From: Lachnospiraceae bacterium
GTDB lineage: Bacteria; Bacillota; Clostridia; Lachnospirales; Lachnospiraceae
Direction of reading: 5' to 3'
DNA: 64,000 nucleotides
Assembly (NCBI GenBank): GCA_013316825.1
Contig: WSLY01000007.1
Span: forward strand, 36,693-100,692
The notes under the pieces were generated by a model, which searched no databases, had not been told where the DNA came from, and was given only the letters and a program-made list of their open reading frames with translations. Positions 25,734 through 35,373 of the stretch are shown here, in pieces. Numbering within the stretch: position 1 is the first letter of the stretch; every line of letters begins with the position of its first letter. Both the position numbers and the translations under genes were made by a program.

Positions 25734-26603
25734 TCAGCGCTCCTCTTGATAAAACAGTATGCCAAGCGTCCCGGGACCGCAGTGGCTGGAGATAACGCCG
25801 CCCGCCCGTGTGACATAAATGGCGGCAAAGTGGTTTAAGCTTTGCAGATATGCTTTTACGGATTCCACGATTGCCTCGCTGCATCCGGAGTGTGTGATAA
25901 AAACACAGTTTTTATCTGCCGTAAGCAGCGCGGGCTCCAAGTCCTTGGCATACTTTAAGAGGACGGATTGTAAGCTGCCGCGGTATTTTTTGGCTACCGT
26001 CATGGCGCCGTCCGTCACAATGATTTCCGGTTTCAGCTTAAGGGTGTTGGCTAATAGAGCCGTGACGGAGCTGCAGCGCCCGCCTCTGGCAAGATAGGTG
26101 AGCGTATCTACGACAAAGCTGGCGCGTACATCTTTTCTGCGTTCTTCTACCAGCCGTACAATCTCATCGATATGCTTTCCCTCTCTGGCAAGCCGCGCGG
26201 CATAGAGCACCTGCAGACCGATGCCTGTGGAAAGATTCATAGAGTCGATGACACGGATTTGACAGGCAGCGTCTAAATTGTCTGCGGTTTCGTTTATCAT
26301 ACGGATGACATTGCAGGTCGTACTCATTTTTTCGGAGATACCAAAAAAGAGAATGTCGTTTCCGGCGTCTGCGGCTGATTTCAAAATTTCCGACGCTTTT
26401 TCAAAGGTAACGGCGGCTGTTTTGGGTGTGGTGTGATTTTTGTCAGCCCATTCAAAAATTTCTTCCGGTGTGATTTCCGTTTTGTCATAATAGCTTTTTT
26501 CACCCATGACAATGCACAGGGGAATGATGCCGATATCGTATTGTTCCAAAAGCTCTTCTGATAAATCGCATGTGCTGTCCGCAATGATTTTAATCGTATG
26601 CAT
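25734..26603 (-). CDS. DegV family fatty-acid-binding protein
   Basis: A 289-residue two-domain EDD-fold protein. The N-terminal motif IIADSTCDLSEELL carries the Ser/Thr-Cys-Asp residues that hold the lipid head group, and the C-terminal HCGPGTLGILF is typical of the family. DegV (FakB-like) proteins bind a fatty acid and present it to the kinase FakA; FakA is not in this window, so the role here is inferred. Start ATG 26603 has AAAGGA on the minus strand. The upstream neighbour on the same strand is separated by a 12-bp inverted repeat. Confidence 0.92.
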   Translation of the reverse strand: MHTIKIIADSTCDLSEELLEQYDIGIIPLCIVMGEKSYYDKTEITPEEIFEWADKNHTTPKTAAVTFEKASEILKSAADAGNDILFFGISEKMSTTCNVIRMINETADNLDAACQIRVIDSMNLSTGIGLQVLYAARLAREGKHIDEIVRLVEERRKDVRASFVVDTLTYLARGGRCSSVTALLANTLKLKPEIIVTDGAMTVAKKYRGSLQSVLLKYAKDLEPALLTADKNCVFITHSGCSEAIVESVKAYLQSLNHFAAIYVTRAGGVISSHCGPGTLGILFYQEER

Positions 26604-26628
26604 AAAGAATCCTTTCTTTTTAATGAAT

Positions 26629-26662
26629 AACAGGTCTTCTACCATGCTGCAGAAGACCTGTT
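26629..26662. terminator. 12-bp inverted repeat, probable terminator of the secreted repeat protein gene
   Basis: A perfect stem AACAGGTCTTCT (26629-26640) with AGAAGACCTGTT (26651-26662), 10-base loop. On the minus strand, where the flanking genes lie, no clear T-run follows; on the plus strand there is TTTT. It may be an inefficient terminator or a processing site. Confidence 0.5.
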
Positions 26663-26677
26663 TTGCTTTACTTTGCG

Positions 26678-27442
26678 TTAGTTTGATACGGAAGATACGA
26701 GCACGCCGTTTACGTAGGTATTGGTGCGCAGCAAGGTGCAGGTGCTGCAGGAATAGATATATTCCGTATATGACTTGGTGCTGCCGTCATAATTGGCAAC
26801 CACCGAATATTCTACCATTTGATTGTCGGTGTTATAGTATTCAACACGCTGCAGAGTGGTTTCGTCATTGGTAAAAATGGAGGTAGTATGACCCCAGCCG
26901 CCGTTGCTGCCCGTGCTGCTGCCTGACGAAGCCGTGCTGTTTGTACTGCCTGACAAAGCAGTGCTGCTGTTGGCGGCAGCGTTGTAAGAGTAAGCAGTGC
27001 TGTTAGTGTTCTGCGCAGCCTCGCGTTCTGCCTCCGCAATATCTGCGTAGCCGCCTGCGGTGCCCGCCGTGCGCTCCTCTGTGATGCCCGTGGTTACGTA
27101 ATGGTTTACAACTGCGGAAATATCGTCGCCGAAAGTTTCCTTGATATCGACATAGGCGTCTGCGTAAGCCAGAGGATTAAAGAGAGCACCCTCAGTTCTG
27201 CCCTCGTACATGCCTGTAGTCAGATAGTGCATAAGATATGCATTTGTGTCATCACCGAAAGCAGCATCCAAATCGCTGTATGCCGACCGATAGGCATCTA
27301 CGTTAAGAATTAGATCTGCCGTCCCGTTCTTTAGCAGTGTACTTACATAGTCTGCATTTATTTCGGCAGCAGATGCGGGGAGAGCGGAACCTATCAGGGC
27401 AAGCGCCGCGGTGCTGACTGCCAATGTTTTCTTTAGGCTCAT
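26678..27442 (-). CDS. Secreted protein with two HY..G..EGR-type repeats
   Basis: A 254-residue exported protein. It has a Sec signal peptide (MSLKKTLAVSTAALALIGSA, cut near ASA-AE). Two copies of a repeat of about 45 residues follow (near 50-85 and 90-130), each with a Tyr/Ala-rich start, FGDD, HY, TG and E(G/E)R. This repeat is found in cell-wall proteins of Firmicutes. A Ser/Asn/Thr-rich linker (near 145-185) leads to a C-terminal beta-type domain of about 70 residues with CSTC. Start ATG 27442 lies downstream of a near-consensus promoter. No anchor motif is seen, so it may be free or bound through its repeats. Function unknown. Confidence 0.75.
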   Translation of the reverse strand: MSLKKTLAVSTAALALIGSALPASAAEINADYVSTLLKNGTADLILNVDAYRSAYSDLDAAFGDDTNAYLMHYLTTGMYEGRTEGALFNPLAYADAYVDIKETFGDDISAVVNHYVTTGITEERTAGTAGGYADIAEAEREAAQNTNSTAYSYNAAANSSTALSGSTNSTASSGSSTGSNGGWGHTTSIFTNDETTLQRVEYYNTDNQMVEYSVVANYDGSTKSYTEYIYSCSTCTLLRTNTYVNGVLVSSVSN

Positions 27443-27481
27443 ATTTGATACCGAATCCTTTCTGTTTCGTAATTTATCTTG

Positions 27482-27511
27482 ATTATATATTGACAGGATT
27501 TCTTTTGTCAA
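27482..27511 (-). promoter_or_regulatory. Consensus sigma-A promoter of the secreted repeat protein gene
   Basis: On the minus strand: TTGACA (27511-27506), 18-base spacer, TATAAT (27487-27482). Both boxes match the consensus perfectly, which suggests high expression. Confidence 0.75.
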
Positions 27512-27666
27512 CTGTCTCTTTATAACATGGGCAGACGATTTAAAATGGGGGTTACGCGAGTTGCTTTTTTCCGTTATAATAGACAAAACGAATGGCGCGC
27601 GGAAAGCGGCAGTGTATGGAGAGGACGCGTGGGCTGGCGGTATTTTGGAAGAAGGAGGAGGAAACA

Positions 27667-29730
27667 ATGGTAAGACAGGAAGGAAACCGGCTGGTGATAG
27701 AGGAGGGGGCGGCAAAGGTGGTAATTGAGTGCTGGGGGGAGGATTCCCTGCGCGTGAGGATGACAGCGGAGCCTGTGATGGATGCAAATGACTGGGCGCT
27801 GTGCGAGCCGGTCAAAGAGGTAACGCCGGTGATTGCTTTTGAGGAAGTTGATACGACGGACCCGTGGTATCGGGGCAGCGAATGGGAAAAGTACCATCAG
27901 ACAGGCATGGTGGCAACGCTTACAAACGGAAAAATAACAGCACGTGTCAGTGCCGAAGGGTGGATAAGCTACCTGAATGACAAAGGTGAAATCCTAACGG
28001 AAGAATATTGGCGCAACCGCAACCGTATCAACCGGTATTGCGTGCCGCTGCGGGTGGACGCCAGAGAGCTAAAGCCAATCAAGGGCAGCAGTGATTATGA
28101 ATTGACGGCGCGGTTTGAGGCGTATGATGATGAAAAAATATTCGGCATGGGGCAGTATCAGGAAAAGCATCTGAACAAAAAAGGCGCGGTTTTGGAACTG
28201 GCGCATCGGAATTCGCAGGCGAGCGTGCCCTTTTTTGTGTCAAGCAGGGGATACGGCTTTTTCTGGAACAATCCTGCAATCGGGACGGCGAGCTTTGGCA
28301 TGAACAAAACGGAGTGGTATGCAAAGAGCACCAAAAAGCTGGATTATTTTATTACGGCGGGCGATACGCCGGCGGATATCGAGCGCAATTACAGCGCGGC
28401 GGTGGGACGTACTCCCATGATGCCGGAGTTTGGCCTGGGGTATTGGCAGTGCAAGCTGCGCTACCGCAATCAGGAGGAGCTTCTTTCAGTGGCGAGAGAG
28501 CATAAGCGCAGAGGGCTTCCCATGGACGCGATTGTAGTGGATTTTTTCCACTGGACCATGCAGGGTGAGTTTCAATTTGAACCTCGTGACTGGCCGAATC
28601 CTGACGCTATGGCAGCAGAATTAAAGGAGATGGGGATTGAGACGGTGGTTTCCGTCTGGCCTACGATTGATGAGCGGAGCAAGTATTTTGGAGAAATGAG
28701 TGCAAAGGGCTATCTGGTGCGGGCGGACAGAGGCAATGCCAATCATATGACGTGGATGGGCAATACGGTCTTTTACGATGCAACCCACCCGGGGGCGCAA
28801 AAGTTTGTCTGGGAAAAGTGTAAGGAAAACTACTATAAAAAAGGAATCCGCATTTTCTGGCTGGACGAAGCGGAGCCGGAGTACGGTCCTTACGACTTTG
28901 ATAATTATCGCTATTACGCGGGACCTGCACTTCAGTGTACCAATATTTATCCGCTGATGTATGCGAAGGGCTTTTATGACGGGCTGAAGGCGGAGGGAGA
29001 AAAGGAAATCCTCTCTTTGGTGCGCTGTGCATGGGCAGGCAGCCAGAAATTTGGCGCACTCACATGGTCCGGCGACATTCATTCTTCCTTCAGGGCTATG
29101 CGTGAACAGCTTCAGGCGGGGCTTAATATGGGCATGGCGGGGATTCCGTGGTGGACCTCTGACATTGGGGGCTTTGTGGGAGGCGATATCAGCGACCCGT
29201 ATTTTAAGGAGCTTTTGGTGAGGTGGTTTGCATGGGGCGCATTCTGTCCCGTATTCCGTATGCACGGAGAGCGCTCGCCCTGGTATGAACGGGAACAGGA
29301 ATTTATCAATAACGTGCGCCAGCTCACTTCGGGGCAGGATAACGAGGTATGGAGCTTTGGCGAGGACAATTATGAAATATTAAAGAAGTACTTGTTTGTG
29401 AGGGAAAGGCTGCGTCCGTATATCAGGGAGTGCATGAGACAGGCAAGCGAGACCGGCGCGCCGGTGATGCGCCCTATGTTTTTTGATTTTCCTGAGGATA
29501 AAGTCTGTTGGGAAACAGAGGACCAGTATATGTTTGGGGCAGACCTTTTGATAGCGCCTGTTATGGAAATGGGAATGCGGGAAAGAAGCGTATACCTGCC
29601 TGCGGGACTGTCGTGGACGGAAGCAAACACCGGCAGGCAGTATGACGGCGGCGAAAGAATTGTCGTGGAAGCGCCGCTGGACGTCCTTCCCGTATTTGTA
29701 CGGGAAGGAAAACACATCGAAGTTTATTAG
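27667..29730 (+). CDS. Glycoside hydrolase family 31 (alpha-glucosidase/alpha-xylosidase type)
   Basis: A 687-residue cytosolic GH31 enzyme that releases alpha-linked sugars by a retaining mechanism. The N-terminal beta-sandwich has the galactose-mutarotase-like fold segments; the barrel holds the nucleophile in IFWLDEAEPE (Asp near residue 400) and the acid/base in WSGDIHSSF (Asp near 470). FGMGQYQE and MRPMFFDFPED are further family marks. ATG 27667 follows GGAGGAGGAAAC. No signal peptide is present, so the substrate is imported. The FGMGQYQ and WLDEAEPE forms resemble YicI-like alpha-xylosidases, but the true substrate is not certain. A TATAAT at 27575-27580 may be its -10 box. Confidence 0.92.
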   Translation: MVRQEGNRLVIEEGAAKVVIECWGEDSLRVRMTAEPVMDANDWALCEPVKEVTPVIAFEEVDTTDPWYRGSEWEKYHQTGMVATLTNGKITARVSAEGWISYLNDKGEILTEEYWRNRNRINRYCVPLRVDARELKPIKGSSDYELTARFEAYDDEKIFGMGQYQEKHLNKKGAVLELAHRNSQASVPFFVSSRGYGFFWNNPAIGTASFGMNKTEWYAKSTKKLDYFITAGDTPADIERNYSAAVGRTPMMPEFGLGYWQCKLRYRNQEELLSVAREHKRRGLPMDAIVVDFFHWTMQGEFQFEPRDWPNPDAMAAELKEMGIETVVSVWPTIDERSKYFGEMSAKGYLVRADRGNANHMTWMGNTVFYDATHPGAQKFVWEKCKENYYKKGIRIFWLDEAEPEYGPYDFDNYRYYAGPALQCTNIYPLMYAKGFYDGLKAEGEKEILSLVRCAWAGSQKFGALTWSGDIHSSFRAMREQLQAGLNMGMAGIPWWTSDIGGFVGGDISDPYFKELLVRWFAWGAFCPVFRMHGERSPWYEREQEFINNVRQLTSGQDNEVWSFGEDNYEILKKYLFVRERLRPYIRECMRQASETGAPVMRPMFFDFPEDKVCWETEDQYMFGADLLIAPVMEMGMRERSVYLPAGLSWTEANTGRQYDGGERIVVEAPLDVLPVFVREGKHIEVY

Positions 29731-29761
29731 TTATAACGTCCGCAGCAGTATGGCGGCAATC

Positions 29762-32700
29762 TCAGCCATAAATCAGAACCCAGCTATCCAGCCAGCGTAA
29801 GAGCTTGTCAACGTAGGATATGCTGATGGTCTGACCTGACAGGACCGGATAGAACATAAGGAAGAGCCATACGGATGCAGCGGCATACAGACCGAAGAGC
29901 ATTCGGTAGCTTCCTTCGTTCATCCGGTCTTTTCGCTGCTTGGCAGCGTACACAATCATCAAGATAACAAAAGGTACGCTGGGGAAGTAATGGTAAATAA
30001 AAGTAAGCCGCGGTACAAAGCACCAGGGAAGATATTGTGCAAGATAGCTGACGCTTAAGGCTGCGGCAGTCTTGTCCCTTTTGAAAATAGCATAGTACGC
30101 CACATAAAGGAAAGCGGGCATGCCGACCCACCATACAAGCGGGTTGCCAAAGGCGCTGATGCCCTGTCTGGTGTTGCTGCTGATAATGCCCGAATAATAG
30201 AAAATCGGACGTATCATAGTGGGCCATTCGTACCATGGAGAGGAATAACTGTGGGTGGCTTTTAAATTGGCGTGATAATCCAGCATGGAAAACTGGTTGT
30301 GCCACATTTTGGAAAACAATCCGTCGTAGCTGCCCACAAACGGTATATAGGAGAGGACATAAATAGCGGCTGGGACCAGAATAAAAAACACAACGCAGAA
30401 CAGGCAGGTATTTCGGGTGTGGGAAGCAAAACAGCGCAGGATTCTTCTGTGTGTAATTCCGTTGGAGATACCGTCAGGGTCGTTTTTGGCGTAGCGGTAC
30501 TCGCGGTAGCGCCTGTACAAAGTGGCAAAGAACAGGACGGCAAGCCCGATGCCGGCATAAACGCCCGTCCATTTGCAGGCGATGCCAAGCCCCATGGAAA
30601 TGCCGCAGGCGCCCAGCGGCAGCAGGGTTTTGCCAAGCGAGGTATCATAAAAGCTCATTCTGCAGTAGCGGTACATAAAGAAATACATTAGCAAAATGAA
30701 GAAGGTGACAAAAACATCGATGGTAGCAATCCTTGTCTGGGCAAAATGCATAAAGTCAACGGCAAACAAAAGACAGGCAAGTCCGGCAAGGGGGCGTTCT
30801 TTGGTGATGCCGCGTGCTATCAGATAAATGAGCGGCAGCATAAGGATGCCAAAGAGGGTACCCATAATGCGCCAGCCAAAAGGCGTCATGCCAAAAAGAG
30901 ATATGCCGAGGGATATGATGCTCTTGCCCAGAGGCGGGTGCGTCGTTTCATAAGTGGGGAGCTCATGCAGGAATTCATAGGCTGTTCTGGCATGATAAAT
31001 TTCGTCAAAATAAGTGCCGTTGCGGAAGCTTGGATTTTGCGGGAACAAATCCCCCTCGTCAAACAATTCATGGTAGTCCGGCGCGTTAAGGGGCATAAAA
31101 GCATTTTCGTCTTCATCGACCAGTACCAGTTCCATGATGGAAGCCTTGGCTGAGAGACAGGTGATTCTTAAATAACGGCTGTTATTCGGAAGAGCAACGG
31201 AATCCCAGCGGAAGACGGAGGCCATGCGGAAACGCTCCAAGTCCTCCACGGTATGCCACTCGTCGTTTATATTTTCTTTTACCTCAAGTGCAAAATCGCA
31301 GTTGTGATAGCAGCCGTTGTAATAGTAAAGGCGTGATGGAAGCTTATCCTCTCCGGCATAGAGCGTAATGGATTCGCCCTGCGCCAACAGGTATTGTGAC
31401 TGCGGCGCTTTGGTATCGCCCAAATCATAAAGGGCAAAACAGGCGTAGACGGCAGTAATGACAAGAATAATGATAAAATCGGCAAGTTTAAAAGGCAGGG
31501 GCTTTGCCGAAGGTGCCGGCATATATTTCGGCGGTTTCGGTTCATCCGTTTTGTTGCGGCGTTTTGGCAGTGTGATGGGCGTAAAGGCAAAACCGCCTCC
31601 CTTTACCTTGAGCCGCAGAACGTCATATCGGTAAAGCGTCCGGTAATAAAGAAGGCCGCAGAGCACCATCAAAGCGGAAATAACAAGAAAGAGAGGCGCT
31701 TTCCGGTTGTAAGTCTGCGCATTGTAAAAGAAGAGAATGTAGGCGGTGTTGTAAAAATGCAGCGCGGAAAATCCTGTAAAGCACAGAAAAATTTCCTGTA
31801 CGGGGCGTTTGACGTAAGATAACAGGAGCAGGATAAGGGCGGGGAAAAGATAGCGCTCATGCATCCTGACGGAAAACAGAAACATGGAAATAATCAAAAC
31901 GCCTGCACAGGTAAAATAGCGGGAAGGATTTCTCCTGTTTTTAAAAAAGAAGTATGCGGACAGGAGCACAATCAGTACAATGATAACGGGGCTCCACTGT
32001 GCATAAGTCATAAAGAGCAGCCGGTTATCCTGTGAAATCCAGTTCAGACCGAAAAATCCCCAGAGATTAAAGGCGTTTACTGCAACATAGGGGTAGGAAC
32101 TGAGCGTGGAGGCATATTGCGCAATGACCGTGCCGAGCTCAAAGGGCATACAGAGCAGAATCATGCAGAAGATGACGCAGAGTCCCGAAAACAAATTGTG
32201 GAAAAAGTAACGTATGGAAAAACGGTTGAGAAAAACATGATCCACAATGCCGTAAATCAGTACGGGAGTAAACACAAGCATCTGCGGCTTGAGTAAAACG
32301 CCGGCGCCGAAGGCGATATAGGCGGGGACCATTTTCTCTTCGGTTAAAAACAAGCACATCAGGACGACGCAGAGGGTAAAAACGGCATCTACCTGCCCCC
32401 AGACGGAGGAATTTAGGAAAATGGCGGGATTGAACAGGTACAAGGCAGAAAACAGTACGGCGCGCCCCTCATCCATCGCTTTCAGGGTAATGCGGTATAC
32501 AAGAAGACCGATTGCCATATCGCAGAAAATTGCCGGCAGCTTTAAAAGAAGCAGGCAGACGCCTGACAAATACGGTATTTTGAACAGGGAAAAAATAGCG
32601 CCGATTACCCACAGCACATAGATAAAGCCGGGGGGATAGTCCGTAAAGGCGCCGGAAGAATAAAATTCTGAAAGTCCGTTTTCGTAGGCAAGTTTTGCCC

Positions 32701-32893
32701 AGCCGGCAAAGCAGGCGGTATCATTTGTGAAGCCCCTGCAAAAATAAGCGGCGATGCAGCGCAGAAGAAATGCAGCGCAGAAGACTGCTATGAACCATCG
32801 CCTTTTTAAAAAAGCCGAAATGCTGTCAATACGGCGGATACACAGAAGAAATCCGACTATGGTTATCAAAGCGGTCAAATGAATAACAAGCAT
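29762..32893 (-). CDS. Double GT-C glycosyltransferase with C-terminal PMT (GT39) domain
   Basis: A 1043-residue membrane protein with more than 20 predicted membrane segments. Residues 1 to about 430 form one GT-C unit with an acidic residue in the first loop (RGFTNDTACFAGWAKLA) and TDYPPGF. After a Pro/Lys-rich linker and a membrane segment (about 490-510) comes an extracytoplasmic beta-rich region (about 520-610). Then follows a PMT-type unit with the catalytic-type acidic pair in YFDEIYHARTAYEFL and THPPLGKSI. Such enzymes move a sugar from a polyprenyl-phosphate donor to protein or glycan on the outer face. The start ATG 32893 has AGGGGG. It convergently faces GH31 and is divergent from the sortase. 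Acceptor unknown. Confidence 0.87.
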   Translation of the reverse strand: MLVIHLTALITIVGFLLCIRRIDSISAFLKRRWFIAVFCAAFLLRCIAAYFCRGFTNDTACFAGWAKLAYENGLSEFYSSGAFTDYPPGFIYVLWVIGAIFSLFKIPYLSGVCLLLLKLPAIFCDMAIGLLVYRITLKAMDEGRAVLFSALYLFNPAIFLNSSVWGQVDAVFTLCVVLMCLFLTEEKMVPAYIAFGAGVLLKPQMLVFTPVLIYGIVDHVFLNRFSIRYFFHNLFSGLCVIFCMILLCMPFELGTVIAQYASTLSSYPYVAVNAFNLWGFFGLNWISQDNRLLFMTYAQWSPVIIVLIVLLSAYFFFKNRRNPSRYFTCAGVLIISMFLFSVRMHERYLFPALILLLLSYVKRPVQEIFLCFTGFSALHFYNTAYILFFYNAQTYNRKAPLFLVISALMVLCGLLYYRTLYRYDVLRLKVKGGGFAFTPITLPKRRNKTDEPKPPKYMPAPSAKPLPFKLADFIIILVITAVYACFALYDLGDTKAPQSQYLLAQGESITLYAGEDKLPSRLYYYNGCYHNCDFALEVKENINDEWHTVEDLERFRMASVFRWDSVALPNNSRYLRITCLSAKASIMELVLVDEDENAFMPLNAPDYHELFDEGDLFPQNPSFRNGTYFDEIYHARTAYEFLHELPTYETTHPPLGKSIISLGISLFGMTPFGWRIMGTLFGILMLPLIYLIARGITKERPLAGLACLLFAVDFMHFAQTRIATIDVFVTFFILLMYFFMYRYCRMSFYDTSLGKTLLPLGACGISMGLGIACKWTGVYAGIGLAVLFFATLYRRYREYRYAKNDPDGISNGITHRRILRCFASHTRNTCLFCVVFFILVPAAIYVLSYIPFVGSYDGLFSKMWHNQFSMLDYHANLKATHSYSSPWYEWPTMIRPIFYYSGIISSNTRQGISAFGNPLVWWVGMPAFLYVAYYAIFKRDKTAAALSVSYLAQYLPWCFVPRLTFIYHYFPSVPFVILMIVYAAKQRKDRMNEGSYRMLFGLYAAASVWLFLMFYPVLSGQTISISYVDKLLRWLDSWVLIYG

Positions 32894-32999
32894 GAGATAC
32901 CCCCTTTTATACAGCGGCGTCTTCAGGGAAACGCACCGTTATTTCTTTGATATATATGAAATCATACCATAAAAGAAAGGAAAATACCATAAAAAGACA

Positions 33000-33028
33000 T
33001 TGCGGCAGAAGAAAAAGATGTGTATAAT
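33000..33028 (+). promoter_or_regulatory. Promoter of the sortase gene
   Basis: TTGCGG (33000-33005), 17-base spacer, TATAAT (33023-33028), 28 bases before the start codon. Confidence 0.6.
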
Positions 33029-33055
33029 AAAAATACATGGTAAGGGGGTGGCGGC

Positions 33056-33850
33056 ATGGCAGAAAAGCCGGTAAAAAAGGCAGTATATATCGTAGGCACA
33101 GTGCTTTTGTCGCTGCTTGTCCTCTTTTGCGGGTATGAAATGGTCGCTGCCCGTATTGCTTCCAAGGAGGCGGAAAACGCCTATGGGGGGCTGGCTTTAA
33201 AAGTAGGGGCACGGACCGATACGGAAGAGCTGTCGGAAGCGATAGCGGAGGCGATTGCGCAGAACCAGTATCCGCCGCTTACGATTGACATGGATGCCCT
33301 GATGGAAATGAATGAGGATTTTAGGGGATGGCTGTATTTTCCTGCTCTGGACATTAGTTATCCCATCGTGCAGGGGGAGGACAACAACTATTATCTGAAA
33401 CATTCTTTTGAGGGAGAGCGGATGAGTGCCGGCTGCATTTTTATGGACTGCGGCGCTTCGCCGGACTGGACGGACAGAAATACTTTTGTGTTTGGGCACA
33501 ACATGCGTGATGAAAGCATGTTTGGCTCCTTTAAGCGCCTGATGGCGGACCCGACGCTGTGTCAGGTCAATACTTGCTTCTATATATACACAAAAGAGTA
33601 TGTTTATACTTATGAGATATTTGCATTCTATGAAACCAAGTCCACCAGTGACAGATATATGACGTTTACTTCGGATGAAAATTATGATTTGTACGTGAAA
33701 TGGGCAGTGGAACATTCCGAGTACAAGTCGGAAGCGGATTTGTCGCAGCGGGGTAATATCGTATCACTGTCTACCTGCTATGGTTCGGCGGGTACAAGCA
33801 GAAGGATGATTATCCATGGTGCGCTGACAGCCGCGGAAAATTACGAATGA
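33056..33850 (+). CDS. Class B-type sortase
   Basis: A 264-residue membrane-anchored transpeptidase that links surface proteins to the cell wall. An N-terminal signal anchor (near 9-28) precedes the sortase barrel. Catalytic residues are His near 148 (FVFGHNM), Cys near 241 (LSTCYG) and Arg near 249-250 (SRRMIIHG). The FRGWLYFPALDISYPIVQ segment, the long helix region before the Cys strand and the TC-Y-G form match class B rather than class A. RBS GGGGGTGG lies before ATG 33056. The next gene encodes a protein with a sorting signal, its likely substrate. Confidence 0.92.
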   Translation: MAEKPVKKAVYIVGTVLLSLLVLFCGYEMVAARIASKEAENAYGGLALKVGARTDTEELSEAIAEAIAQNQYPPLTIDMDALMEMNEDFRGWLYFPALDISYPIVQGEDNNYYLKHSFEGERMSAGCIFMDCGASPDWTDRNTFVFGHNMRDESMFGSFKRLMADPTLCQVNTCFYIYTKEYVYTYEIFAFYETKSTSDRYMTFTSDENYDLYVKWAVEHSEYKSEADLSQRGNIVSLSTCYGSAGTSRRMIIHGALTAAENYE

Positions 33851-33943
33851 TTCAAAAAAACTGAACCTTTGGGTCACTTGGGACAGTCTTTATAAGTAGA
33901 AGGATATTGGATAGATTGTGGTTATGGGGAAAGGATGACTATC

Positions 33944-35332
33944 ATGAAGAAGGGAAAAGCAAGAGCGCAATTCAAAAGAGCCATGGTAAGCCTGCTGACG
34001 GCGGCTATGATTGCCAGCGGCAGTATTGGTCTGACGACCATTACTTCAAGCGCTTCTGTTGCAGATGTTGATTTAAGTGACCCGCTGAAGTTTTCGGTTT
34101 ACACCAACACTTATACCAACAGCAACCATGTGGAAGGGAATGTCGCAATCGGAAGCCTGCAGGCAGGTCTGGATATTTGGGAGGGCAAGTCATACATTGG
34201 TGATTTGGCAAATTCCAACGCATCTTTTAAGTGCAACGTAAGAGATGCAGTTGTAGCATTTGCCGCGAGCAATAGTGACGGCACGACCAATACGGCTGTG
34301 TGGCAGGAAGGACAGGGCTATAAGATTGCCATTATGTCCGGCGAAGATATTGTGCGGGAGTTTATTACCGACAATAAACTGACAGGCTATGAAAGCAGGA
34401 CCGATATTGCAAGCAGAATCAGCACCGTAATCAATGCATGCAAAAATACGTCAGCCGCATTATATGCGCTGGAGGATGCAGAAACAGACAATCTTCTGAT
34501 TTTAAATATTAGCGCTTCTGATTTTAACAGCAATGGGGATTATTATGATAAGCTGATTACAGAGAGCGCGAATGCCGGAAAGACCGTAGTTGTAAATGTT
34601 GCAGATTCCGGCAGTGTGGCGCTAAGCTACAGCATGAATGCCACCACGGTAGGCGGCGGACTTGGGCACCAGTCGTGGGCAGGCAATATTGTATGGAATT
34701 TTGGAAATGCTTCTTCGGTTAGTACAGGAGGCATATTTGGAACCGTACTGGCACCGTCGGCTTCCGTTACGAATTATGCAAATATAGTAGGTGCCGTTAT
34801 TTGTAACAGTTTTGCACAGGGCGGGGAAGTACATCAGGTAAATTATACAAGAGGTATCCCGACGCAGCCAACGCCTACACCGGAACCAAGTGAAGAGCCA
34901 ACGCCAAGCGAGGAACCGACCTCTACGCCGACCCCAAGCGAGGAACCGACGCCGAGTGAGGACCCGACGCCGACCCCGCCGGTGACGACCCCGACTCCAA
35001 CACCGCCAGTGACGACGCCTACGCCGCCGGCAACAACGCCGACACCGGAGGACCCTACGCCTACACCGAGTGAGGAGCCGACCCCGACTCCAAGTGAAGA
35101 GCCGATGCCCACACCGGAGGCAGTGCCTACTCCGGCACCGGAAGAGCCTGACGTAAGAGGTGAAAGACGTTTTGTGGTGATTGAAGACGAAGATACTCCG
35201 CTTGCCGATGCAGCAGTACTTGGGGCAGGCAGACGTCCACAGACAGGAGATGCAAGTGATATTTGGACAATTGCATTCTTGGCGTCCGTATCCGGATTGG
35301 CAGCATGGATTTTGCAGGGAAAAAAGAAATAG
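33944..35332 (+). CDS. Choice-of-anchor-A-like surface protein with RPQTG sorting signal
   Basis: A 462-residue surface protein. A long basic signal peptide (near 1-38) is followed by a choice-of-anchor-A-type domain (near 45-305; HVEGNVAIGSLQ at the start, GTVLAPSASV and NIVGAVICNS at the end). Next is a Pro/Thr/Glu-rich stalk of PTPSEEP-like units (near 308-405). The C-terminus has RPQTGD, a membrane segment and a GKKK tail, a cell-wall sorting signal. RPQTG instead of LPxTG fits a non-class-A sortase such as the adjacent one. ATG 33944 is chosen because AAAGG sits 9 bases upstream; ATG 33935 directly abuts it. Confidence 0.85.
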   Translation: MKKGKARAQFKRAMVSLLTAAMIASGSIGLTTITSSASVADVDLSDPLKFSVYTNTYTNSNHVEGNVAIGSLQAGLDIWEGKSYIGDLANSNASFKCNVRDAVVAFAASNSDGTTNTAVWQEGQGYKIAIMSGEDIVREFITDNKLTGYESRTDIASRISTVINACKNTSAALYALEDAETDNLLILNISASDFNSNGDYYDKLITESANAGKTVVVNVADSGSVALSYSMNATTVGGGLGHQSWAGNIVWNFGNASSVSTGGIFGTVLAPSASVTNYANIVGAVICNSFAQGGEVHQVNYTRGIPTQPTPTPEPSEEPTPSEEPTSTPTPSEEPTPSEDPTPTPPVTTPTPTPPVTTPTPPATTPTPEDPTPTPSEEPTPTPSEEPMPTPEAVPTPAPEEPDVRGERRFVVIEDEDTPLADAAVLGAGRRPQTGDASDIWTIAFLASVSGLAAWILQGKKK

Positions 35333-35373
35333 AGATATATTGACAGAATGATAAGTCATAAAGGAGATTTCAG

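Noticed and set aside
26629..26662. Inverted repeat as a transposon end or attachment site
   Set aside because: No matching partner end, target duplication or transposase is present; a terminator is simpler.
34843..35112. Minus-strand frame encoding Gly/Val/Ser repeats
   Set aside because: Antisense of the Pro/Thr/Glu stalk of the sortase substrate; the repeat comes from the stalk codons.
34860..35140. CRISPR-like repetition
   Set aside because: The irregular short units are codons of a Pro/Thr-rich protein stalk in frame, without spacers of constant length.
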